From Sediminibacterium sp965279585 (GTDB taxonomy: Bacteria; Bacteroidota; Bacteroidia; Chitinophagales; Chitinophagaceae): 64,000 bases of DNA. Under the pieces are notes generated by a model. That model was not told the DNA's origin. It saw only the letters and a program-made list of their open reading frames with translations, and did no database searches. The stretch lies in the NCBI GenBank assembly GCA_965279585.1, contig OZ257248.1, positions 2,666,001-2,730,000 of the forward strand. Reading direction: 5' to 3'. The stretch's first letter is position 1; the number at the start of each line of letters is the position of its first letter. Both the position numbers and the translations under genes were made by a program. This document shows positions 53,354 to 61,743 of this stretch, piece by piece.

Positions 53354-54772
53354 TTATTCAACGGCCTCCAAGTTCAGTTCCTTACCCTTTTCCAACATAA
53401 ATTTCCGCGCCGCTTCGTATTCATTGGGGATCACACCATCCAATATGGCTTCTCTGATAGCATCTTTGATCACTCCTACTTGTCTGCCGGGAGTTAATCT
53501 GAACGTTTCCATGATCATTTCCCCTGTGATCGGCGGCTGCCAATTTCGGATACGATCTGCATCTTCGACTTCCAACAGTCGCTCTTTTACCAGCTCAAAA
53601 TTTTGGAGATACCGTTTTACTTTATGCTTATTCTTACTCGTAATATCAGCAGAACATAACATCATCAGAGCATCAATATCTTCACCTGCATCAAAAAGTA
53701 ATCTTCGTACTGCACTATCAGTGATATTCTCTTTGGTAAGACTTATGGGTCTCAAGTGAAGCAGTACCAATTTTTGAACTTGCTTCATCTTTTCATTTAA
53801 AGGCAGCTTCAGCTTTGTAAATATTTTAGGGACCATTCTGGCACCTACTACTTCGTGCCCATGAAATGTGAAACCATGTCCTTCTTCAAATTTTTTTGTT
53901 GCGGGTTTACCAATATCGTGTAACAACGCAGCCCATCTTAACCATAGATCATCGGTAGATGCGGCCATATTATCCAGTACCTGAAGGGTATGATAAAAGT
54001 TGTCTTTATGACCAAGTCCGTCAATGTACTCTGCACCATGAAGATCTACCATCTGAGGAAATATCTTTTGCAAGAGACCTGTTTTGAATAAAAGATCCCA
54101 GCCAACAGATGGCTGATCACAAAGCATGATCTTATTCAACTCATCCGTGATACGCTCCTGAGAAACGATACCGATACGATGTACATTGGATGAAATAGCT
54201 GCCAATGTTTCCGGCACTATGGTATACTTGAGTTGCGCAGCAAAACGAATAGCTCTCATCATTCGTAATGGATCATCACTGAATGTTTGAGAGGGTTCCA
54301 ATGGCGTCACTATCTTCTTCTCATGAATAGCTTGAATTCCATTGAATGGATCAATAAGTTTTCCATAATCATCCTTATTCAGACTAATGGCCAATGCATT
54401 GATCGTAAAATCGCGTCTGTTTTGATCATCCTCGATAGTACCGGGAGCCACTTCCGGCTTACGGCTGTTTTGCGCATAGCTTTCTTTACGTGCACCTACA
54501 AACTCAATTTCGAGGTCTTCAATCTTGATCTGTGCTGTTCCAAAATTTTTGAAAAAAGATACATAGGGTTTGGGCTGAAAAGCTTCCGCTACTTTATGTG
54601 CCAGTGTGATACCATCTCCAATACAAACAATATCAATATCCTTGGTAGCCCTGCCAATGATTTTATCACGCACAAAACCTCCAATGAGGTAACAGGGCAT
54701 ATTCAATGCTGCTGCTGCCTTTCCTATCTTTTGAAAAATAAGTGCTTCTTTATCGGTACAAACAATATCCAT
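53354..54772 (-). CDS. cca: CCA tRNA nucleotidyltransferase with HD domain
   Basis: A 472-residue class II nucleotidyltransferase that adds or repairs the 3' CCA of tRNA. N-terminal pol-beta-type head: CYLIGGFVRDKIIGRATKDIDIV (in two parts), with Asp-x-Asp metal ligands, and RRDFTINALAISL; neck DPLRMMRAIRFAAQL; then an HD domain with LLHDIGKPATKKF. HD-containing versions can also have phosphohydrolase activity. ATG 54772 lies only about 7 bases from the -7 box, so the mRNA may be nearly leaderless. Upstream on the same strand lies the GT9 gene. Confidence 0.92.
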   Translation of the reverse strand: MDIVCTDKEALIFQKIGKAAAALNMPCYLIGGFVRDKIIGRATKDIDIVCIGDGITLAHKVAEAFQPKPYVSFFKNFGTAQIKIEDLEIEFVGARKESYAQNSRKPEVAPGTIEDDQNRRDFTINALAISLNKDDYGKLIDPFNGIQAIHEKKIVTPLEPSQTFSDDPLRMMRAIRFAAQLKYTIVPETLAAISSNVHRIGIVSQERITDELNKIMLCDQPSVGWDLLFKTGLLQKIFPQMVDLHGAEYIDGLGHKDNFYHTLQVLDNMAASTDDLWLRWAALLHDIGKPATKKFEEGHGFTFHGHEVVGARMVPKIFTKLKLPLNEKMKQVQKLVLLHLRPISLTKENITDSAVRRLLFDAGEDIDALMMLCSADITSKNKHKVKRYLQNFELVKERLLEVEDADRIRNWQPPITGEMIMETFRLTPGRQVGVIKDAIREAILDGVIPNEYEAARKFMLEKGKELNLEAVE

Positions 54773-54778
54773 GCAGAG

Positions 54779-54786
54779 CAAAGGTA
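54779..54786 (-). promoter_or_regulatory. -7 box directly before cca
   Basis: Minus strand TACCTTTG, perfect TAnnTTTG, ending 6 bases before the ATG at 54772. The transcript would carry almost no leader. Confidence 0.5.
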
Positions 54787-54803
54787 ACTTGTTTCCTTAT
54801 TTA

Positions 54804-55799
54804 TCAGGAACTCAGGCTGTTCAATAACTGTTCTGTTTGAATGGTGCGGGCACAATTGAAATGTTTTTCCGGACAAGCTGCATGTCCGTGTAGCCCACAT
54901 GGCCTGCAAGAAAGGTTTTCCTGACTTTCTACAACAGTACTTTGATCTGAAAGTGGACCATAACCAAATCCGGGGATGGTGGAACAATACACTGCTGTTA
55001 CAGGCGCATTCATGGCAGAAGCAAAATGCATGGGTGCAGAATCATTCACATAATTCATCACCGCAGTTTTCATCAATGCGGCAGATTCTAGAAAGGATAA
55101 TTGTCCACTAAGATCGACCACTCTATCGTTAGTCTGTTTACGTATCGTATCACAAAGATGTTTGTCGCCGGGGGCTCCCAATAAATAAATCGAATAGTGA
55201 ACAGGCAACTGATGGATCAAATCCACCCATTGATCGGCAGGGTATTGCTTTGTGAACCACACCGATGCGGGTGCAATACAGATATACGGCTGTTGCCGGT
55301 GAACTGTGATCTTTTCAAAAGCTTTAGCGGTCGGATACAATGCAGGTCTACCGGCACTTTCATCCGTAAAAGAACGGATCAATGCATGATTACGTTGTAT
55401 TTCATGAGTGGCATCACCTACACCGGAAAAATGATGGGGGATGATATCAGTGAAGAAAAAACGAAATGGGTTTTTATCAAATCCAATCTTTCTATCGGCA
55501 CCTGAGAAAGCGGTAAGAAAGCCTGTAGCGAAATAGCGCTGCACATTGATCACTACATCATATTTTCTTCGACGAATAGTGCCTAATAATTGAAAGAGAT
55601 GTTTGTACTTAGCAGATTTTTTATTCCATATCAATACTTGATGTAAAAATGGATGATTATCGAACAAGGATTCATTGCCTTTTCGAACGGCAATATCAAG
55701 TTCAGCATCGGGGAAATGTTGGTGAAGTTTTTCCAACAAACCTGTGGCCAATACCACATCACCAATAAAAGCAGTTTGAATGATCAAAATACGCTGCAT
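54804..55799 (-). CDS. Glycosyltransferase family 9 (heptosyltransferase-like)
   Basis: A 331-residue GT-B enzyme related to lipopolysaccharide heptosyltransferases. N-terminal ILIIQTAFIGDVVLATGLLEKL is the GT9 acceptor-loop signature with the catalytic-type Asp14; the C-terminal donor domain has YVNDSAPMHFASAMNAPVTA. The Cys-rich end (SCRPCGLHGHAACPEKHFNC) follows the family's usual late cysteine motif. It presumably acts at the inner leaflet on lipid A core. ATG 55799 lies about 5 bases from a -7 box. kdsA elsewhere in the window fits a Kdo-containing LPS. Confidence 0.88.
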   Translation of the reverse strand: MQRILIIQTAFIGDVVLATGLLEKLHQHFPDAELDIAVRKGNESLFDNHPFLHQVLIWNKKSAKYKHLFQLLGTIRRRKYDVVINVQRYFATGFLTAFSGADRKIGFDKNPFRFFFTDIIPHHFSGVGDATHEIQRNHALIRSFTDESAGRPALYPTAKAFEKITVHRQQPYICIAPASVWFTKQYPADQWVDLIHQLPVHYSIYLLGAPGDKHLCDTIRKQTNDRVVDLSGQLSFLESAALMKTAVMNYVNDSAPMHFASAMNAPVTAVYCSTIPGFGYGPLSDQSTVVESQENLSCRPCGLHGHAACPEKHFNCARTIQTEQLLNSLSS

Positions 55800-55803
55800 G
55801 CCA

Positions 55804-55811
55804 CAAAACTA
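55804..55811 (-). promoter_or_regulatory. -7 box directly before the GT9 gene
   Basis: Minus strand TAGTTTTG, perfect TAnnTTTG, 4 bases before the ATG at 55799, implying a leaderless transcript. Confidence 0.5.
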
Positions 55812-55834
55812 ATACAAACGAACTTGATCAGTAC

Positions 55835-56050
55835 TTACTCATACTCCAGTTCATTGCTAAAGAATTCCCAGTCAAATAAAACATACGTTGAAATGAGATG
55901 TCTGAATCCTCTTCTTTTCTTACGCTGTGTGACTGTATGTTGTTGAAACTTCGAGGAACTAATGGCATGGCGCTCCAGCCCCAGATTGAGGATGGCTTGC
56001 AGAAAGGGCTGCATTTTCTCATTCGGAACGTCTAGTATTACGCGTGCCAT
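55835..56050 (-). CDS. Small conserved-looking protein, unknown function
   Basis: A 71-residue protein, MARVILDVPNEKMQPFLQAI at the start, ending DWEFFSNELEYE. The first half predicts strand-helix (VILDVPNEKMQPFLQAILNLGLE), the middle is basic (TQRKKRRGFRH) and the end acidic, reminiscent of short toxin-antitoxin or regulatory proteins, but I recognise no family. ATG 56050 is clear; other frames here are inferior. It lies 35 bases upstream of the GT9 gene on the same strand. Confidence 0.6.
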   Translation of the reverse strand: MARVILDVPNEKMQPFLQAILNLGLERHAISSSKFQQHTVTQRKKRRGFRHLISTYVLFDWEFFSNELEYE

Positions 56051-56202
56051 AGTGTATTGCTTACTTTAAGTTTGCACTTTATTACAACAAATACAATTAA
56101 AAGTTCAACAAAATTTTTGCCAAAAACACATGAAAACCCGCTAAAGCACTCAATGACAGCTAATTAACAAATTTTGTGAGTTTCACACAGGCTTATGCAC
56201 AA

Positions 56203-56781
56203 TTAGGAGCGAATGATGATCAATTCACCATTTTTATCCCATTTGACCACCGAAGAGGGTTTATAGTAGTTCTCATCTGATTGTCTGTAACGTACCACAT
56301 AATCAACCCCTTCTTTGATCAAAGGATCGATATCTTGAAAGGATCTTGGAGCCGGATAACCTGAAAGATTCGCAGAAGTGCTTACAATGGGCTTGCGGAA
56401 ACGTTTGATCAAATGTTTACAAAAAGAATCGGTTGTAATACGAATCGCCACAGATCTGTCTTCTGCCAATAATTGATCGGCCAAACCAATACCGCCTTCA
56501 TAAACAACCGTTATTGGCTTACTCACCCCTTTGATATAGTCAAAGACCTGGAGCTCGGGCTGGGTAACATATTGAAGAATTTCTCTTTCATCAGCCATCA
56601 GTACAACCATGGGCTTATGATCGGGGCGTTGTTTTAATTGATAGATTTTCTCCACTGCGGATTCATTGGTAGCATCACATCCAATACCCCAAATGGTATC
56701 TGTTGGATAGAGGATCAGTCCGCCTTTATCCAGTATTTCCAAACAAGCATCGATATCACTTTGAAAGGGAAGCATTGTCAT
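56203..56781 (-). CDS. L-threonylcarbamoyladenylate synthase (Sua5/YrdC family)
   Basis: A 192-residue YrdC-fold enzyme that makes threonylcarbamoyl-AMP from threonine, bicarbonate and ATP for the t6A37 modification of tRNA. The N-terminal GGLILYPTDTIWGIGCDA and KIYQLKQRPDHKPM carry the nucleotide-binding Lys/Arg residues, and PIVSTSANLSG is the conserved Ser/Asn motif. It lacks the Sua5 C-terminal domain, so it is the YrdC/TsaC-length form. ATG 56781 is chosen (another ATG follows two codons later; TTG 56793 is less likely). Confidence 0.92.
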   Translation of the reverse strand: MTMLPFQSDIDACLEILDKGGLILYPTDTIWGIGCDATNESAVEKIYQLKQRPDHKPMVVLMADEREILQYVTQPELQVFDYIKGVSKPITVVYEGGIGLADQLLAEDRSVAIRITTDSFCKHLIKRFRKPIVSTSANLSGYPAPRSFQDIDPLIKEGVDYVVRYRQSDENYYKPSSVVKWDKNGELIIIRS

Positions 56782-56840
56782 TGCAATGTACAAATTGTGC
56801 CCAATATGACTTTCAGCATTTATACTTTCCCATGAACCTG

Positions 56841-56848
56841 TATGTTTG
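56841..56848 (+). promoter_or_regulatory. -7 box for dapD
   Basis: TATGTTTG, perfect TAnnTTTG, 15 bases before the ATG at 56864. TTT rather than TTG stands 19 bases upstream, a partial -33. Confidence 0.6.
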
Positions 56849-56863
56849 CAAAAATTTTAGGCA

Positions 56864-57676
56864 ATGGAACTGAAAAAACTAATCGAAGAAGCATGGTCAA
56901 ATAGGGAGCTGTTACAAAACAATACCTATAGTGATGCAGTAAGAGCTGTTATTGAAGAGGTAGACAAAGGAAGATTAAGAGTGGCCTCTCCTGAGCAGGA
57001 TAAATGGGTAGTGAATGAATGGGTCAAGCAAGCGATTCTGATGTATTTCGGTATTCAACAAATGCAGACTTGGACACTGCCCCCTTTCGAGTTTTACGAT
57101 AAGATGTTACTGAAAAGTAACTACAAAGAATTGGGCGTGCGAGCCGTGCCACATGCTGTTGCTCGTTATGGTGCCTATGTAGCGCGTAATGTGGTGTTAA
57201 TGCCAAGCTACGTAAATATTGGAGCTTATGTAGATGAAGGTAGCATGGTAGATACATGGGCTACTGTTGGTAGTTGTGCTCAAATAGGTAAAGGAGTTCA
57301 CTTAAGTGGAGGTGTTGGTATTGGTGGTGTACTGGAACCCTTGCAGGCGAGTCCGGTGATCATTGAAGATGGCTGTTTTATTGGTAGCAGATGTATTGTG
57401 GTAGAAGGGGTGATCGTTGAGAAAGAAGCCGTACTGGGGGCCAATGTTGTACTTACACAATCTACCAAGATCATTGATGTGAGTGGCGATGAACCAATTG
57501 AATACAAGGGTCGGGTTCCTGCCAGAAGTGTAGTGATCCCCGGAAGCTATACCAAGAAATTCAATGCCGGTGAATACCAAGTGAGTTGTGCACTCATCAT
57601 CGGACAACGCAAAGCCAGCACAGATCTGAAAACAAGTCTGAATGATGCTTTGAGAGATTTTAATGTGAGTGTTTAG
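56864..57676 (+). CDS. dapD: Tetrahydrodipicolinate N-succinyltransferase
   Basis: A 270-residue trimeric acyltransferase in the succinylase branch of lysine/diaminopimelate synthesis. An N-terminal helical domain with TWTLPPFEFYDKM is followed by a left-handed beta-helix of hexapeptide repeats (about 105-225: VNIGAYVDEGSMVDTWATVG, GVHLSGGVGIGG, IEDGCFIGSRCIVVEGVIV) and a C-terminal region ARSVVIPGSYTKKF. Together with dapB it shows that the succinyl route is used. An inverted repeat begins 14 bases after the stop and reaches into the next gene. Confidence 0.96.
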   Translation: MELKKLIEEAWSNRELLQNNTYSDAVRAVIEEVDKGRLRVASPEQDKWVVNEWVKQAILMYFGIQQMQTWTLPPFEFYDKMLLKSNYKELGVRAVPHAVARYGAYVARNVVLMPSYVNIGAYVDEGSMVDTWATVGSCAQIGKGVHLSGGVGIGGVLEPLQASPVIIEDGCFIGSRCIVVEGVIVEKEAVLGANVVLTQSTKIIDVSGDEPIEYKGRVPARSVVIPGSYTKKFNAGEYQVSCALIIGQRKASTDLKTSLNDALRDFNVSV

Positions 57677-57689
57677 TCAAAAGCATATA

Positions 57690-57753
57690 GCAAATGGATC
57701 ATAGCACATTGAAGTATAGTTTTGCTATACACTATATGCTATGACCCATTTGC
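57690..57753. repeat. Word-like inverted repeat between dapD and the EamA gene
   Basis: GCAAATGGATCATAGCA (57690-57706) is inverted as TGCTATGACCCATTTGC (57737-57753) with one mismatch. Inside the loop is a second hairpin, GTATAG (57714-57719) with CTATAC (57725-57730). The right arm contains the ATG at 57741 that starts the EamA gene. Confidence 0.88.
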
Positions 57754-58694
57754 AAAAAAATAAAGTGAACCTATCATCATCAAAAATTAACACCCTCGGT
57801 TTTCTCATCACCATCAGTGGTGCTATCTTCTTTTCAACCAAGGCCATTTTTGTAAAGTTGGCTTTTCAGGATACAAAAGTAGATGCAGTGACACTGTTGA
57901 GTTTACGAATGTTGTTTTCACTTCCATTTTATATAGGTGCAGTATGGATCGCTCACCGTAAAGAGGGTGTTGTAAAACTTACCAAAAGACAGTGGTTATG
58001 GGTATTGATCATGGGGTTGTTTGGATATTATTTAAGCAGCTTATTTGATTTTATTGGATTACAATATGTCTCTGCAGGATTGGAACGTTTGATCCTTTTC
58101 CTATATCCCACTTTCGCTGTACTGATCAATACTTTTTATTTCAAGACCCAACTAAGCCGTATACAGTTATTGGCTTTGATATTGACATACATCGGTATTG
58201 GAACTGCTTATTGGGGTGAGATCAGATCCGCACATTATGGACCTCAATTTTTTTATGGATCATTTATGATCTTTTTATGCGCCGTTACCTACTCCTTTTA
58301 TCTTGTAGGTACAGGCAGATTGGTTAATGCTGTTGGTGCAACCAGGTATACTGCCTACGCAATGCTGGCCGCAACTGCCGGGATCTTTATTCATTTCCTT
58401 ATCACACAGCCAGCTGGCAATATAGCTCTAACTGCACCGCTTGCAGGCTATGGTATTGCATTGGCTATTATTGCTACTGTATTACCCTCATTCATGATGA
58501 GTGTGGGCATGAAAAAGATAGGTAGTAATAATGTGGCGATCATAACAAGCATTGGTCCTGTATCCACCATTTTACAGGCACATTTTTTTCTGGGTGAAAC
58601 CATCATTCCGGAGCAAATAATAGGTACTGCACTTGTTATTATTGGTGTACTATTGATCGGATGGCAGTCTAAAATTGCCTCTGAACCCAGTTAA
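57741..58694 (+). CDS. EamA/DMT-family transporter
   Basis: A 317-residue inner-membrane exporter of the drug/metabolite transporter superfamily, with ten hydrophobic segments in two EamA repeats: the first begins FLITISGAIFFSTKAIFVKLAF, the second GSFMIFLCAVTYSFYLVGTG. Substrates of this family range from amino acids to nucleosides. The ATG at 57741 lies in the right arm of the inverted repeat; residues 2-17 (THLQKNKVNLSSSKIN) are not membrane-like. A TTG at 57750 is the other near start. Its promoter, if separate, would be within the repeat. Confidence 0.85.
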   Translation: MTHLQKNKVNLSSSKINTLGFLITISGAIFFSTKAIFVKLAFQDTKVDAVTLLSLRMLFSLPFYIGAVWIAHRKEGVVKLTKRQWLWVLIMGLFGYYLSSLFDFIGLQYVSAGLERLILFLYPTFAVLINTFYFKTQLSRIQLLALILTYIGIGTAYWGEIRSAHYGPQFFYGSFMIFLCAVTYSFYLVGTGRLVNAVGATRYTAYAMLAATAGIFIHFLITQPAGNIALTAPLAGYGIALAIIATVLPSFMMSVGMKKIGSNNVAIITSIGPVSTILQAHFFLGETIIPEQIIGTALVIIGVLLIGWQSKIASEPS

Positions 58695-58790
58695 TCGATT
58701 GGATTCTTTTTTTACCGACGTTTTTCCGCCACTTACCGCCTTCTCTCCTGTTATTACCTAATTCCACTTCTGAAGGATTAGCTGCCACTA

Positions 58791-58798
58791 TAGTTTTG
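58791..58798 (+). promoter_or_regulatory. -7 box for the LiaF-like operon
   Basis: TAGTTTTG, perfect TAnnTTTG. It overlaps the GTG at 58798, ruling that out as a start codon and supporting ATG 58816, 17 bases downstream. Confidence 0.55.
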
Positions 58799-58815
58799 TG
58801 CTAAATCGTTTAAAC

Positions 58816-59574
58816 ATGAAAAATAACAGCTACGATATCAGAAATTATAATGATAGATTGTTTACAGGAATCGTCCTCATCCTAGTGGGTGGTGCCATCT
58901 TATTAAAACGATTAGGAGTATACTTTCCAAGTTGGCTATACGACTGGTCAGCTATTGTAATTCTGATCGGTTTACTCTCCGGTATCAAAGTAAAATTCAA
59001 AGGAGTTTCCTGGATCATTTTTACTGTCGTGGGTGTATTCTTTATGCTGGACGAGTTGGTAAAAGACATGAATATTCGTCCGTTCATTTGGCCGGCATTA
59101 ATTATTGGCATTGGTCTTATTTTATTATTACGACCCAAAAGAAAAACCATTAATGTGCAAGACGCTGAAGAAAGTATACCGGCTGCAGTAACAGAAATAA
59201 AACCTTATGATACAGAAGTAAATGTTGCGATGGATGATTACATTGAATGTACTTCTGTATTTGGTGAAGTGAAAAAATTGGTGACATCCAAAAGCTTTAA
59301 AGGTGGTGAAGTGGTCTGCTTTATGGGAGGCTCACAGATCAATCTTTCACAAGCAGATATACAAGGACCTGTTTTTTTGGAAGTAACGATCGTTTTTGGA
59401 GGAACCAAATTGGTGGTGCCACCCAATTGGGAAATCAGATCGGAATCTGTAGCAGTCTTTGCAGGTATTGAGGACAAAAGAAATCTTTTACCGGGAAGTC
59501 GCTTCGATCCAAACAAGGTATTAATCATTAAGGGCACTTCTGTTTTCGGTGGTATAGAGATCAAAAGTTTTTAA
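58816..59574 (+). CDS. LiaF-like membrane protein (DUF5668 plus LiaF C-domain)
   Basis: A 252-residue protein. Four membrane segments in the first 105 residues (FTGIVLILVGGAILLKRL, WSAIVILIGLLSGIKV, WIIFTVVGVFFMLDEL, IWPALIIGIGLILLLR) form a DUF5668/LiaF-type N-terminal domain; residues about 145-252 form a right-handed beta-solenoid-like LiaF C-terminal domain, with repeated VFGEVKK / FMGGSQINL / VFGGTKLV / VFAGIED / VFGGIEIKSF. In Firmicutes LiaF restrains the LiaSR cell-envelope stress system; here it heads an operon with DUF4288, LytS and LytR, suggesting a similar sensor role, which is inference. Confidence 0.85.
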   Translation: MKNNSYDIRNYNDRLFTGIVLILVGGAILLKRLGVYFPSWLYDWSAIVILIGLLSGIKVKFKGVSWIIFTVVGVFFMLDELVKDMNIRPFIWPALIIGIGLILLLRPKRKTINVQDAEESIPAAVTEIKPYDTEVNVAMDDYIECTSVFGEVKKLVTSKSFKGGEVVCFMGGSQINLSQADIQGPVFLEVTIVFGGTKLVVPPNWEIRSESVAVFAGIEDKRNLLPGSRFDPNKVLIIKGTSVFGGIEIKSF

Positions 59575-59595
59575 TCAATCTAATCTTCTTCAACC

Positions 59596-59952
59596 ATGGA
59601 ATGGTACCTCGCAAAACTTGTCTACCGCTTTCAACCTGTAACAGAAAAAGGCGCAGTTCATTTTGAGGAGCAGATCAGATTATTAGAGGCTGAAGATGAA
59701 TTACATGCATTTCACAAAGCACAGCTGATTGGCAGTCAAGAAGAATGTCATTTAAAGGATGATAATGATGGAATTCACTGGCATTTTATAGATGTCATAC
59801 AAATACTAAGATTACACCAACAGATGGATGGCGCAGAAGTCTTATCACAACCTTATAAAACTTTAGACCCGGAGGGATACCAAAAAAAAATCAGGTTAAA
59901 AGCTGCATATTTGTTATCAGACTGTACTGATCAATTTCTTCAATCACGATAA
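59596..59952 (+). CDS. DUF4288 protein
   Basis: A 118-residue cytoplasmic protein matching the DUF4288 pattern: MEWYLAKLVYRFQPV, EEQIRLLEAEDELHAFHKAQLIG and WHFIDVIQI in order. The ATG at 59596 lies 21 bases after the LiaF-like stop, and the stop is 3 bases from the LytS start, so it is internal to the operon. No function is known to me; its consistent place beside a sensor kinase hints at a signalling or assembly role. Confidence 0.85.
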   Translation: MEWYLAKLVYRFQPVTEKGAVHFEEQIRLLEAEDELHAFHKAQLIGSQEECHLKDDNDGIHWHFIDVIQILRLHQQMDGAEVLSQPYKTLDPEGYQKKIRLKAAYLLSDCTDQFLQSR

Positions 59953-59955
59953 TAC

Positions 59956-61017
59956 ATGGTAACATCCATTACAAAAGGACGAAGTTTTTATCTTGCTTTT
60001 ACCTCTTGGTGGATGGTATGGACAGTGATACATGTATGGGTGTTAGGTGAATATGAAATTGCGCCTTTATCAGCGTTCATAGATGCTGCGATCTCCAATA
60101 TTTTGTTGGCTTCCTTTTGTTTGCTTGTAGTGAATAATATGCAATACTATTTGCCAAGAAAAGAAAGATATTGGTATATACTCATCGTGAGTTTGGTGTT
60201 AAGCAGTATCTATTTATTCTTAGGAAGGTTGATACTTCGCTTTCTTTTCAAGGAAAATGAGGGCTATCTGAATCTGCTGAAACAATCATTTTATATCAGG
60301 TATATCACCGGATTTTTAATGATCGGCTGTATGTCTATGATCAGTTTATTATGGTATACGTTAAAAGAACAACAAGAAAATGAGCAAAGAAAAGAAGAAG
60401 CGGAAAAAATTGCCAAAGATGCAGAGTTGCTAAAACTCAGACAACAATTACAACCTCATTTTTTATTCAATAGCTTGAATTCCATCAGCGCTCTTGCAGG
60501 AACTCAACCGGAGAAAGCAAGGCATATGATTCAACAATTATCTGACTTCTTGCGGGGCACTTTGAAGAAAGAGGAGCATCAATGGGTAAGTCTGAGGGAA
60601 GAACTACATCATCTTGAATTATACCTTGAAATAGAGAAAGTACGTTTTGGTCATCGGTTACAAACTGTCATGAAGATTGATGATCAGGCTGCAGATATGA
60701 TGATACCTACCTTATTGTTACAACCTGTAGTAGAGAATGCGATCAAATTTGGTTTGTATGATACTACCGAAGAAGTATTGATCAGTATCAGTGCCTTCGC
60801 AAATAATGATCACTTATTGGAAATAACCATCCAAAATCCTTTTGATCCATTGACAACGGATCATACACATGGGACCGGTTTTGGGCTGGCATCTATTTCA
60901 CGAAGATTGTATTTGCTATTTGCCCGACAGGATTTGATTCGAACTGAGAAAAAAGAACAGCTATTTTCAACACATATCGCTATACCACAGTTTAACCATG
61001 AAAGTAATCATCATTGA
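59956..61017 (+). CDS. LytS-type sensor histidine kinase
   Basis: A 353-residue kinase: four membrane helices in the first 135 residues, a coiled linker rich in Glu/Lys (about 135-160), then a His_kinase domain (PF06580-like) with phosphoacceptor His in LRQQLQPHFLFNSLNSI near 170 and LLLQPVVENAIKFGL, ending in a GTGFGLASISRRL ATPase motif. It pairs with LytR, whose start overlaps this stop by 20 bases. No periplasmic sensor domain, so the signal is probably sensed within the membrane, possibly through the LiaF-like protein. Confidence 0.9.
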   Translation: MVTSITKGRSFYLAFTSWWMVWTVIHVWVLGEYEIAPLSAFIDAAISNILLASFCLLVVNNMQYYLPRKERYWYILIVSLVLSSIYLFLGRLILRFLFKENEGYLNLLKQSFYIRYITGFLMIGCMSMISLLWYTLKEQQENEQRKEEAEKIAKDAELLKLRQQLQPHFLFNSLNSISALAGTQPEKARHMIQQLSDFLRGTLKKEEHQWVSLREELHHLELYLEIEKVRFGHRLQTVMKIDDQAADMMIPTLLLQPVVENAIKFGLYDTTEEVLISISAFANNDHLLEITIQNPFDPLTTDHTHGTGFGLASISRRLYLLFARQDLIRTEKKEQLFSTHIAIPQFNHESNHH

Positions 61018-61735
61018 TGACGAGCCTCTTGCCAGAGGCATTGTAAAAGAGTATTTACAATTATACCCTGATCTGGAACTGGTTCAGGAATGTGGGGATG
61101 GATTTGAAGGTGTGAAAGCCATACAACAATATCAACCTGACCTGGTGATACTGGATATTCAAATGCCCAAAATCAATGGCTTTGAAATGTTGGAACTAAT
61201 TGAAAATCCTCCTGCGATCATATTTGCAACTGCATTTGAAGAATTTGCAATCAAAGCTTTTGAAACACATGCAGTAGATTATTTACTAAAGCCATTTAGC
61301 AAAGAAAGATTTCAGAAAGCGATTGAAAAATGGAGACAGACTGAAATAGCAACACAACAAGGGCGAACCAATGAGTTGATTGATGCCGCTACAATTTCAC
61401 CCCAACAACAGAATAGAATCGTATTAAAGGATAATGGAAAGATTAAGATCATTCCAACACAACAAGTGCAATATTTTGAGGCGGCTGATGATTATGTAAA
61501 AATTCATACTGCTGAAGGAGTGTTTCTAAAAAATAAGACCATGCAATTCTTTGAAGAAAAAATGGATGCAGGAAGTTTTGTGAGAATTCATCGTTCTTAC
61601 CTGGTGAACGTACACCTTATCAGCAGAATTGAGCCTTATGAGAAAGATGGGCACCTCGCCATTCTTAATATTGGTATCAGACTACCTGTTAGTAAAACGG
61701 GGTATTTGAAACTAAAAAGCGCTCTGGGTATTTGA
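60998..61735 (+). CDS. LytTR-family response regulator
   Basis: A 245-residue regulator: receiver with VIIIDDEPLARGIVKEYL, phosphoacceptor Asp in LVILDIQMPKINGFE and DYLLKPFSKERF; then a LytTR DNA-binding domain (about 140-243) with YFEAADDYVKIHTAEGVFLK, FVRIHRSYLVN and LPVSKTGYLKLKSAL. Its ATG overlaps the kinase stop, giving translational coupling. Targets are unknown; the CheY-like gene is convergent 8 bases beyond the stop. Confidence 0.92.
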   Translation: MKVIIIDDEPLARGIVKEYLQLYPDLELVQECGDGFEGVKAIQQYQPDLVILDIQMPKINGFEMLELIENPPAIIFATAFEEFAIKAFETHAVDYLLKPFSKERFQKAIEKWRQTEIATQQGRTNELIDAATISPQQQNRIVLKDNGKIKIIPTQQVQYFEAADDYVKIHTAEGVFLKNKTMQFFEEKMDAGSFVRIHRSYLVNVHLISRIEPYEKDGHLAILNIGIRLPVSKTGYLKLKSALGI

Positions 61736-61743
61736 GTAAGTAA

